DNA from: DATGPD01 sp041398565
GTDB taxonomy: Bacteria > Planctomycetota > UBA1135 > UBA2386
Assembly: GCA_041398565.1 (NCBI GenBank)
Contig: JAWKUN010000002.1
Coordinates: 1,798,001-1,862,000 of the forward strand
Direction of reading: 5' to 3'
DNA length: 64,000 nt
Below are positions 38,294 to 47,750 of the stretch, piece by piece (positions within the stretch are counted from its first letter, which is position 1; every line of letters begins with the position of its first letter). The notes beneath the pieces are model-generated. The model was not told the origin of the DNA and did not search any database. It worked only from the letters and a program-made list of their open reading frames with translations. The position numbers were made by a program, and so were the translations under genes.

Positions 38294-40759
38294 TCAAGAC
38301 GCGGGAGCGTCCGTCGGCGGAGTGTCCGGCTTCGGGCTCAGCAGCGAGCGCAAGCCCGCGAGCGAGCGTAGTTCGCCCTTGTGACCGAGCGCTTCCTCGC
38401 GCTGCTTCTCGCTCTCGATGGTGATGACGCGAGGTGGTCCGAACGGGCGGCGCACGCCTTCGCGGCGCTGTCGGTCGTCGCGGTCGCCACGCTCGCGCGG
38501 GCCACGCGGTGGCCGTGGGCCGCGCCGGTCGTCTCGACCTGGGCCGCGACCCTCGTCGCGTCGGTGCGGCCGGCGGTCGCGCCGCGGCGGACCGTCGCGC
38601 TGCTCGGACTCCGGAGAGGGCTTGTGCAGCGACAGGCTGATCCGGTGGCGCTCGGGGTCGAGCCGGGCGACGAAGCACCGCAGCACCTCACCCACGCACA
38701 GCATGTTGTCAGCGTCCTGCAGGCGCTCGCGCGGAATCTGCGAGATGTGGATGAGCCCGTCCTGACCCACGCCGATGTCGACGAAGGCACCGAACTCGGT
38801 GAGGTTGGTGATGCGCCCCTCGAGTTCCATGCCGACCGTCAGGTCCGCCATGGTGTGCACGCGCGAGGTCGCACTCGCGCTCAGCTCGCCGCGCGGGTCC
38901 TTGCCGACGCTCGCCATGGCGTCGATCACCTCGCGCAGCGTGCGCTTCTGGATTCCGGACTCCAGCCACTCGCGGATCGGCAGCCAGCTGAGATCGCGTC
39001 CGAGCAGCTCGCCGACCGGCTTGTTCTCCTTGGCGGCGATCTTCTCGGCGAGTTCGTACTGCTCCGGGTGCAGCTCGGTGGCGTCGAGCGGGTTGTCGCC
39101 GCCGAAGACACGCACGAAGCCGGCCAGGTGCGCGTAGCGCGTCGCGTCGATCCCGGGCACCTCGGCCAACGCGGCTCGTGTCCGGAACGGCCCGTGCTCC
39201 TTGCGGTAGGCGACGATCTTGTCGGCCAAGTCGCGGCCGATCCCCGGCACGCGCGCCAGCTGATGGCTGTCGGCGACGTTGACGTCGACGCCGACTCTCG
39301 CCACGGCCGACGCGACGACGTTGTCCATGGCCTTGTGCAGCAACCGCTGATGCACGTCGTCGAAGCTCTGGCCGAAGCCCAGCGTGCGCAGGTCCATGCC
39401 GAGCAGCTCGGCCATCGGATCCTGCATGCGGCGCGCCAGGCTGGTCGCCGTGCGCACGCCGACATCGGCGTCCGGCATGGCCTTGCGCCCGACGGCGCTG
39501 GTCGCCCAGATCGCCGAGGCGCCTTCGTCGACTGGCACAAGCATCGGCCGCTTGCCCGGTTCCACCTTGCCCACCGCCTGCTCCACCAGGCGCTGGGTGC
39601 GCTCCTGGCGGCGTCCGTGCGGGATGGCCACGGCCGCGGTGCCGTGCTCGGCGATGTTCTTGGCCAGCACGTCGATCGCCTCGGCCACGTGCGCCTCGTC
39701 GTCGGCCTGCACCGTGATGTTGCCGGCGATCGAGCCGTCTTCGTTGAGGGCGACGATCCACAGCGCTTTGCCCGACGCGCGCACGCCGATGGCTTTCTTG
39801 GCGCCGAGCGGCGGGGCGAGGAGCTGCGAACGGTAGCCGCGCGCCAGGGTGCGCACGGTTTCGCGGTCGGCGCGTTCCTTCAAACGCCGGCGCACGTCGG
39901 CCTCGCAGGCCGGCCAGAGGTGGTTCTGGTAAGTGTGGTCGAACACCAGGTCGAGGAACTCGCCGAGCGGCGTGCTCGCGTCGACGTCCGCGGCGAAGCG
40001 CTCGCGCAGCATGGCGCGCGCGCGGCCCTCGGGCAGGTGCAGGCGCAGGCGCAGGATGCCTTCCCACTCGGCGCGGCGCAGCGCCAGCATGCGGGCCGGT
40101 GGAATGCGGCGCACGGGCTCGTTGAGGTCGAACAGATTCTGGTAGCGCTGCGCTCCCTTCTTGCTCGGCGCCAGGACCTCGGCGCGCAGGATGCCGCGCG
40201 CCAGCTCGGAGCGCACGCGCGCGCGGATCTCCGGGTCCGAGCCGTAGCGCTCGGCGAGGATGAGCACGACCTGCTCCAGCACGCTCTCCGGCGTCGGCAT
40301 GTCCTTGCCGGCGTCGACGTAGGGTTCCGCCGCCTGCAGCGGCGACGCGTCGCCGAGCTGGCGGTGGTGCACGGCCAGCGCCAGCGGGCCGACTCCCTTC
40401 TCTTCGGCCTGCACGGCGACGGTACGCCGGCGCGGTCGGAACGACTGATAGACGTCGTCGACGTAGTCTTGGTCGGAACTGCGCGTCAGGTTGTCGCGCA
40501 GCTCGTCGGTCAGCTTGCCTTGCTGTTCGGCCTGCTCGAGGATCGCGGCCTTGCGCTCCTCGAGCTCGCGCAGCGACTGCAGGCGTTCGGCGATGGCGAT
40601 CACCCGCTCTTCGCCGAGGTCGCCGGTCTCGTCGCGGCGGAAGCGCGTGACGAACTGTGGCGGGGCGCCTTGTTCGAGGTGCGCGACCACCGCCGCGATG
40701 TGCTCGGCGGGACTGTCGAACTCGGCCTGGAGCCGGGCCAGGATCGATTGCGATGCCAT
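38294..40759 (-). CDS. tex: Tex-family S1 RNA-binding protein
   Basis: Tex proteins are conserved transcription-linked, nucleic-acid-binding factors. The 821-residue product has the Tex N-terminal helical region (FVTRFRRDETGDLGEERVIA and YQSFRPRRRTVAVQAEEKG) and a YqgF/RuvC-like domain (SGKALWIVALNEDGSIAGN, AVAIPHGRRQERTQ). A helix-hairpin-helix pair follows (VNVADSHQLARVPGIGRDLA), then a C-terminal S1 domain (LEGRITNLTEFGAFVDIGVG, DGLIHISQIP). The extra C-terminal tail of about 80 residues is Arg-, Asp- and Pro-rich and probably disordered, and is characteristic of this lineage rather than the family. ATG 40759 fits the usual start. It is divergent from waaF across a 304-base gap. Confidence 0.95.
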   Translation of the reverse strand: MASQSILARLQAEFDSPAEHIAAVVAHLEQGAPPQFVTRFRRDETGDLGEERVIAIAERLQSLRELEERKAAILEQAEQQGKLTDELRDNLTRSSDQDYVDDVYQSFRPRRRTVAVQAEEKGVGPLALAVHHRQLGDASPLQAAEPYVDAGKDMPTPESVLEQVVLILAERYGSDPEIRARVRSELARGILRAEVLAPSKKGAQRYQNLFDLNEPVRRIPPARMLALRRAEWEGILRLRLHLPEGRARAMLRERFAADVDASTPLGEFLDLVFDHTYQNHLWPACEADVRRRLKERADRETVRTLARGYRSQLLAPPLGAKKAIGVRASGKALWIVALNEDGSIAGNITVQADDEAHVAEAIDVLAKNIAEHGTAAVAIPHGRRQERTQRLVEQAVGKVEPGKRPMLVPVDEGASAIWATSAVGRKAMPDADVGVRTATSLARRMQDPMAELLGMDLRTLGFGQSFDDVHQRLLHKAMDNVVASAVARVGVDVNVADSHQLARVPGIGRDLADKIVAYRKEHGPFRTRAALAEVPGIDATRYAHLAGFVRVFGGDNPLDATELHPEQYELAEKIAAKENKPVGELLGRDLSWLPIREWLESGIQKRTLREVIDAMASVGKDPRGELSASATSRVHTMADLTVGMELEGRITNLTEFGAFVDIGVGQDGLIHISQIPRERLQDADNMLCVGEVLRCFVARLDPERHRISLSLHKPSPESEQRDGPPRRDRRPHRRDEGRGPGRDDRRGPRPPRGPRERGDRDDRQRREGVRRPFGPPRVITIESEKQREEALGHKGELRSLAGLRSLLSPKPDTPPTDAPAS

Positions 40760-41063
40760 CGTGGACTGCGTGGGGTGGTGCGTCGCGAGGTTGGGTTGGG
40801 GCGAATGTGCTGCCGCGTCGACCCGGGCACCAAGTTATCCTGCCCCCGGCAATGGTTGTCCAAGAAGAACTGGCGCGGGCCGGCACCGGTCCGCGGTCGG
40901 GCGCGCGGTGCCTGGCGCCGGCGTCGCGAACCGCATCGCGGACCAGGTCGCGGACCATGGTGCGGACCACGGCGCTGCCCGAGACGCCGGCGGCTGGCGT
41001 GCCGCTGGGTGCGGCCCGTCGGCACCGCGCGGCGACGACGTCGCTCTGGGCCGGAGGGAGTCG
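40760..41063. other. Divergent intergenic region between tex and waaF
   Basis: About 300 bases with no gene. It must hold promoters for both neighbours, but no confident -35/-10 pair is visible. The segment 40925-40970 contains short imperfect direct repeats of TCGCGGACCA. An open frame through it continues waaF upstream but has no start support. Confidence 0.45.
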
Positions 41064-42143
41064 ATGAGCACGACCCTCGGAGGGCCGCCGCCGCGGCGGA
41101 TCTTCGTGCGCGGCCCCAACTGGGTCGGCGACCTGGTGATGGCCACCCCCGCGTTGGCGCGCCTGCGTGCCGGATTCGCCGAGGCCCACATCACGGTCGG
41201 TGTGCGGCCCTATCTGAAGCCGCTCCTGTCCGGTTCGCCGTTCTTCGACGAGCTGCTCGAACAGCCGCGGGCCAAGCGTCTGGCCGAGGTGCGCGACCAG
41301 GCACGCCAGCTGCGCGAGCGTCGCTTCGACCTCGCCGTCGTCCTGCCGAACTCGCTGCAGACCGGCCTCGTCGTTCGCCTGGCCGGCATCCCGCGCCGCC
41401 TCGGCTACCTGCAGGGGCGCCCTTTCACGATGACGCACGGACTGCGCGCCGAACGCAACCGGGGCTTGCTCGGCCGGCACGGCCCACGCCGTGTGCCCAA
41501 GCCGATGCCGCACTACTACGCCGATCTGCTGGATCTGCTGGACATTCCGGCGGTGGCCGATCGGCCGCAGCTGCACGTCAGCGCGGCCGAGGACGAGTAC
41601 GTCGACCGGTGGATGCGCGAGCGGTGTGTGCCCGCCGAGTCGCCGCTGCTGCTGCTGAACCCCGGCGCGTCGTTCGGAGCCAGCAAGCTCTGGCTCGGCG
41701 ATCGCTTCGCCGCCGTGGCTCGCTACTTCCGCGACCACCACGGCATGGTGCCGGTCTTCCTGGCCGGGCCGGCGGAGGTCGACCTGGTGCGCGGAATGGC
41801 ACGGGATGCCGAAGCGCTCGACACCACCGATCCCGTCCTGCCGCTCTCCTACCTGAAGGCGCTCGTGCGCCGGGGCCGCCTGCTCGTGACCACCGACACC
41901 GGGCCGCGACACATCGCCGTCGCCTTCCAGGTGCCGGTGGTGTGCGTGATGGGGCCCACCGACCCGCGCTACACGAACTACTGCCTCGACGAGACCATCC
42001 TGGTCCGCAAGGAGCTCGAGTGCTCGCCCTGTCACCGCAAGGTGTGCCCGCTCGGACACCACGAGTGCATGCAGGGCCTCGGTGTCGACGAGGTGGTCGC
42101 GGCGGGCGACGAGTTGCTGGCACGCGCTCCCGGGGCGCCGTAG
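41064..42143 (+). CDS. waaF: ADP-heptose:LPS heptosyltransferase II family
   Basis: The 359-residue product is a GT9-family glycosyltransferase that adds heptose to the inner core of lipopolysaccharide. Family motifs are clear: VRGPNWVGDLVMATPALARL at the N-terminus, LLLLNPGASFGASKLW in the middle, TTDTGPRHIAVAF and GPTDPRYTNYC near the C-terminus, then a Cys-rich CSPCHRKVCPLGHHECM segment common in WaaF. ATG 41064 is preceded by GGAGGGAG. It indicates that the organism makes a heptose-containing LPS. Specificity for heptose I versus II cannot be certain from sequence. Confidence 0.93.
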   Translation: MSTTLGGPPPRRIFVRGPNWVGDLVMATPALARLRAGFAEAHITVGVRPYLKPLLSGSPFFDELLEQPRAKRLAEVRDQARQLRERRFDLAVVLPNSLQTGLVVRLAGIPRRLGYLQGRPFTMTHGLRAERNRGLLGRHGPRRVPKPMPHYYADLLDLLDIPAVADRPQLHVSAAEDEYVDRWMRERCVPAESPLLLLNPGASFGASKLWLGDRFAAVARYFRDHHGMVPVFLAGPAEVDLVRGMARDAEALDTTDPVLPLSYLKALVRRGRLLVTTDTGPRHIAVAFQVPVVCVMGPTDPRYTNYCLDETILVRKELECSPCHRKVCPLGHHECMQGLGVDEVVAAGDELLARAPGAP

Positions 42144-42197
42144 CCAGCTCGCTGGCTCGCGAGACCGCCCGCGCCACGTCCACGATGGGCGGTCGGC

Positions 42198-42248
42198 CGC
42201 GACATCCTGCGGTGTTTCGGCGCCTGGATACAGCGCCGCGATGTCGCG
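42198..42248 (+). other. Possible structured leader before the APH/AAA gene
   Basis: A 9-bp outer stem (CGCGACATC / GATGTCGCG) encloses an inner stem near 42218-42238 (CGGCG..CTG / CAG CGCCG, one bulge) with a GATA loop. It lies about 120 bases before the GTG start at 42367. Could be a 5' leader structure or the waaF terminator. Confidence 0.4.
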
Positions 42249-42366
42249 CCACGACCGGCTCGCGCGTGGCCCCGGCGAAAGAGCGGAGCCGCGTTGGGTG
42301 TTGTAGCTTGGCGGCGCGCGGCCGCATCCCCGCGGCCCGCGGTGTCTTCCGTGCTCGGAGGTTCCC

Positions 42367-43995
42367 GTGAGCAAGCACTTCACCTCGATCCTGCACGGCC
42401 TGGCGCGGCCCGAGGCGTACCCGGAGCCCCCGGCGTCGGTGGAGGTGGTCGAGACGCACATCTCGGCCGTCTTCCTGGCGGGCGAGCGCGCCTACAAGGT
42501 CAAGAAGCCGGTGGCGCTGCCTTTCCTCGACTTCTCCACCCTGACGGCGCGCGAGCACTTCTGCCACGAAGAGGTGCGGCTCAACGCCGCGTTGGCACCG
42601 GGGGTGTACCTCGGCGTCGTGCCGGTGTTGCGCTCGGACGGGCATCTGGTGGTGGGACACGACGGTGAGGCGGCCGACCGCGGCGAGTTGGTCGATTGGG
42701 CGGTGTCGATGCGGCGGCTGCCGTCGGCCCGCATGCTCGATGCACTGCTCGACCGCGGCAGCATCGACAACGACATGCTGCGTCGACTGGCAGCCACGCT
42801 GGCTCGCTTCCACGCGAACGCGGCGCGCGGCGACGACGTGGTGCGCTTCGGCACGCCGGCGGCGGTGCAGGACAAGGTCGAGGCGAACTTCCAGGAGACC
42901 GACCGCTTCGTGCGCAGCCGCACCGTGCACGCGCTGTCGGCCGACGTGCACGACCTGGTGGAGGCCTGGGCCCTGCACTTCCTGCGCGAGCACGCCGAGC
43001 TGTTCGCCCAGCGTGCGCGCGACGGTCACGTGCGCGAGGGGCACGGCGACTTGCACGCGGGCAACATCTGCTTCGGCACGCCCGACGAGGGAGGCCTCGT
43101 CATCTACGACCGCATCGAGTTCAGCCCGGCCTTCCGTTGCGGCGACGTCGCCGAGGACCTCGCCTTCCTGCTGATGGACCTCGACCACCGCGGCTTCCGC
43201 GGCTTCTCCGACTTCCTGGCGCGCGAAGCCATGGCCCGCACCAGCGACCACGGTTTGCTCGAAGTGATCGACTTCTACAAGTGCTACCGCGCTTGGGTGC
43301 GCGGCAAGGTCGCGGCCTTGCGTGCGAAGCAGAGCGAGGGCGAAGCGCGCGAGGCGGCGCGTCTCGAGGCCCTGTCCCTGTTCAACCTGGGCGCGGGCTA
43401 CGCCGTGCCCCCCAGCCTGGTGATCCTGTGCGGCCTGCCGGGCACGGGCAAGACCCACGTCGCCAGCCACATCGCCGCGGCGCTCGACTGCGTGTCGGTG
43501 AACAGCGACCACGTGCGCAAGGGCCTGGTGGGAGTGGCACCGTCCGTCCACCGCCCGGCGGCGTTCGGCGCCGGTCTCTACAGCCAGGAACGGTCGGCGC
43601 AGACCTACGACGCGCTCCTGGCCGCCGCCGAGGACGGGCTGGCCCGCGGCCGCAGCGTGGTGGTCGACGCTGGCTTCCGCCAACGCGCCCAGCGGGCGCC
43701 TTTCCTGGCGCTGGCGCACGCGCGGCGGGCGCCGGTGGTCGTGCTCCACCTCGATCCGCCGGCCGAGGTCGTGCGCAGCCGTCTACAGGAGCGGAGCGCG
43801 CGCGGCGACAGCGCGTCGGATGCCGACGTCTCGATCTACGAGGCGTGCCGCACCACGTTCGAGCCGCCCGTGGCCGCAGAGGCTCCTCGTGTCGTGCACG
43901 AGACGACCCTGCGCGCTCCGCAGGAGACGGCTGCCGAGGTGCTCGCTTGTCTGCTGCGCGCGGTCGAGTCGAGTGCCGATCCGGGCGAGGCGTGA
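42367..43995 (+). CDS. Fused aminoglycoside-phosphotransferase-like kinase and P-loop ATPase
   Basis: The 542-residue product joins an APH/Ser-Thr-kinase-like domain (about 1-330) to a P-loop kinase domain (about 345-540). The first has the Brenner-type motif HGDLHAGNICF and IYDRIEFSPAFRCGDVAEDLAFL. The second has Walker A GLPGTGKTH, the DHVRKGL region and a Walker B-like VVVDAGF. This two-domain fusion is a known widespread family of unknown function. It is probably a soluble small-molecule kinase; calling it aminoglycoside resistance would be unjustified. GTG 42367 is preceded by GGAGG with 5-base spacing. The gene ends 21 bases before the convergent MEMO-family gene. Confidence 0.9.
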   Translation: MSKHFTSILHGLARPEAYPEPPASVEVVETHISAVFLAGERAYKVKKPVALPFLDFSTLTAREHFCHEEVRLNAALAPGVYLGVVPVLRSDGHLVVGHDGEAADRGELVDWAVSMRRLPSARMLDALLDRGSIDNDMLRRLAATLARFHANAARGDDVVRFGTPAAVQDKVEANFQETDRFVRSRTVHALSADVHDLVEAWALHFLREHAELFAQRARDGHVREGHGDLHAGNICFGTPDEGGLVIYDRIEFSPAFRCGDVAEDLAFLLMDLDHRGFRGFSDFLAREAMARTSDHGLLEVIDFYKCYRAWVRGKVAALRAKQSEGEAREAARLEALSLFNLGAGYAVPPSLVILCGLPGTGKTHVASHIAAALDCVSVNSDHVRKGLVGVAPSVHRPAAFGAGLYSQERSAQTYDALLAAAEDGLARGRSVVVDAGFRQRAQRAPFLALAHARRAPVVVLHLDPPAEVVRSRLQERSARGDSASDADVSIYEACRTTFEPPVAAEAPRVVHETTLRAPQETAAEVLACLLRAVESSADPGEA

Positions 43996-44002
43996 CGCGC
44001 GC

Positions 44003-44018
44003 GAGCCGGCGACGGCTC
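44003..44018. terminator. Bidirectional hairpin overlapping the MEMO gene stop
   Basis: GAGCCG-GCGA-CGGCTC, a 6-bp stem with a GNRA-type tetraloop, occupies most of the 21-base gap between two convergent genes and reaches into the TGA stop of the minus-strand gene (44017-44019). Confidence 0.5.
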
Positions 44019-45240
44019 AGCTTGCGAACACCATGCTGCAGAAGCTGACCACCTGCGTGCCGTCGGGCGCCGCGGCTTGCCCGTAGTGCAGCAGTTCGCC
44101 TGGACCCTTGGCGAGCGCCGCGCACAAGAACATCGGGGTCGCGCCGCAGACGCGGTCGCTGTTTCCGTCGGCGACGACGCTGCGGTGGAAGGCGCCCGCA
44201 TCGCCCTGGGTCAGGTGCTGCAAGCGGGCGCGGTCGTCGTGGGCCAGCCGGCGCAGCGCGTCGTGGTCGACCGCAGGGTCCGCCCCGAAGAACGGACCGC
44301 GGTGAGCGAGGTCGGCGCCGGCGACGTAGCACACGCGGCGGCCGTCGGCCGCCGCGTCGAAGGCGTCGATCAGCTCGATCACGTAATCCTCTTGGCTCGG
44401 GTCGCCGTCTTCTGCCGGCAGCTCGCCGCACAAGAAGCCGGCTACCGTGAGGTCATGACCGGCCAGGGTGTGCTGCAGCAGCAGCACCTGGAACTCGAGG
44501 CTGTGCTCGTCGCGGTGCAGGAGCGCGTCGCGCGGATGTGCGGGCCCCAGCCGCGCCTCGACGGCGGCCACGAACGCGCGGTCGGTGCGCGCGCGCCCGA
44601 GCGGCGTGTGCCAGTCGAGGGCGAGGCCGGTCACCGGCGCCGCCGGGCCCTTGTGGCCGGTGCCGAAGATCACGTAGAGGTCGGCAGGCTCGGAGCGGCC
44701 CAGGTGACCGTAGGCGGCGCGGTAGCCCGCGGCGCCACGCTGCAGGTCGATGTGCGGCGCGACCAGGCCGCGCGGTGCGGGCAGGTCGCGCGCCGTGGGC
44801 GGCGGCACCATCGTCGCGAGGCGGGCGCGCAGCGCCGCGGCATCGCTCGGGTAGCCGGCGGACCCGGCGTGCCGCGCCGGCCGGGCGCCGTCGTGCCCGG
44901 CGAGGAAGGCGTCGCAGGCGGCGCGCTCGGCGGCGGCGGCGCGCGGCGAGGCCAGCAACAGCGCTTCGTCGAGCTGGCGCACGAGATCGCCGACGAAACC
45001 GTCGGGCACCGCGTGCCCGCGCGCGCGCACTTCGCGCTCGACGTCGGCGACGCTGCGCTCGCCGTCGAAGCGACCGACGATCGGCAGCAGGGTCTCGGGG
45101 ATGAAGCACGTGCCTGGTGCCAGTCCGAGCGGGTCGGTGACCACGACGCCCGGGCATCCGGCTTCGACGTGGCGACGGACCTCCAAGGGGCGCAGCCGTG
45201 GATGCTGTGGGGCATCGCCTGCGTCGCGCGCGTCGACCAT
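44017..45240 (-). CDS. MEMO-family (AmmeMemoRadiSam B) protein with N-terminal extension
   Basis: The C-terminal 260 residues (from about 145) form a MEMO-type domain: GLVAPHIDLQRG, FGTGHKGPAAP, the DEHSLEFQVLLLQHTL block and YVAGADLAHRGP, ending in a CSMVF tail. MEMO proteins are related to extradiol dioxygenases and in bacteria are often encoded beside AMMECR1 and radical-SAM genes, which are absent here. The first about 110 residues are an extra domain (LRPLEVRRHVE, FDGERSVADVEREVRARG, VRQLDEALLLAS) that looks like a small winged-helix of the PqqD kind. ATG 45240 starts the 407-residue product; no clear Shine-Dalgarno sequence. Divergent from the sigma54 activator gene. Confidence 0.85.
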   Translation of the reverse strand: MVDARDAGDAPQHPRLRPLEVRRHVEAGCPGVVVTDPLGLAPGTCFIPETLLPIVGRFDGERSVADVEREVRARGHAVPDGFVGDLVRQLDEALLLASPRAAAAERAACDAFLAGHDGARPARHAGSAGYPSDAAALRARLATMVPPPTARDLPAPRGLVAPHIDLQRGAAGYRAAYGHLGRSEPADLYVIFGTGHKGPAAPVTGLALDWHTPLGRARTDRAFVAAVEARLGPAHPRDALLHRDEHSLEFQVLLLQHTLAGHDLTVAGFLCGELPAEDGDPSQEDYVIELIDAFDAAADGRRVCYVAGADLAHRGPFFGADPAVDHDALRRLAHDDRARLQHLTQGDAGAFHRSVVADGNSDRVCGATPMFLCAALAKGPGELLHYGQAAAPDGTQVVSFCSMVFAS

Positions 45241-45491
45241 GGTGCCGAGGGTAGGCCGACGCCGCGGTGGGCGCCATCCCGGTGGCCGTCGCGACCGGCC
45301 GGTCGAGTCCGGCAGGCTCGGCCGGGATCGGGGCTCGCCAGCGCGGCGCCGCCGTGCTGAAATCGCGGCGCGTCGGCGCACGGTCCGCCGTGTCGTCGGC
45401 GCGTCCCGGGGAGGCGGCCGCGCGTTCCCGGGAAAGGCCCCACCGACGGTCGCCCAGCGTCCGGCGAGCCGCGGCACCGCTCGAACGTCGC

Positions 45492-47462
<1,971 letters not shown>

Positions 47463-47750
47463 GCGGTCGTAGGCAACGGCGCCGGTAGCGCGGGCCGTCG
47501 GCGCCCCGGGAGCTGTGTTGCCCGGCGTGCTCGGTCGTCCGCCACTCTTGTCTGCGTGCTTGCGGTGACGGCGCCGCGCTCGCGAACGATCAGATCGTGT
47601 CGGACCGCGTGGCGACTCTGCGGCGCGCTCGGGTCGCACGTCGCGCAGGCAGGTGCCTGCGTCCGCGACCGATTGCCCTTTTTCGGCTTCGCGGCCTGTC
47701 CTAGGCCTCGCGCCAACTCGCTGGTCCGTGCCATCGCCTCGCCTCGATCC

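Noticed and set aside
38381..42370. A 1329-residue frame on the plus strand
   Set aside because: It is antisense to tex and in a second frame of waaF. Composition is typical of GC-rich shadow frames.
42367..43995. Aminoglycoside resistance gene
   Set aside because: The APH-like domain is the fused type with a P-loop kinase, a general family with no evidence of antibiotic resistance.
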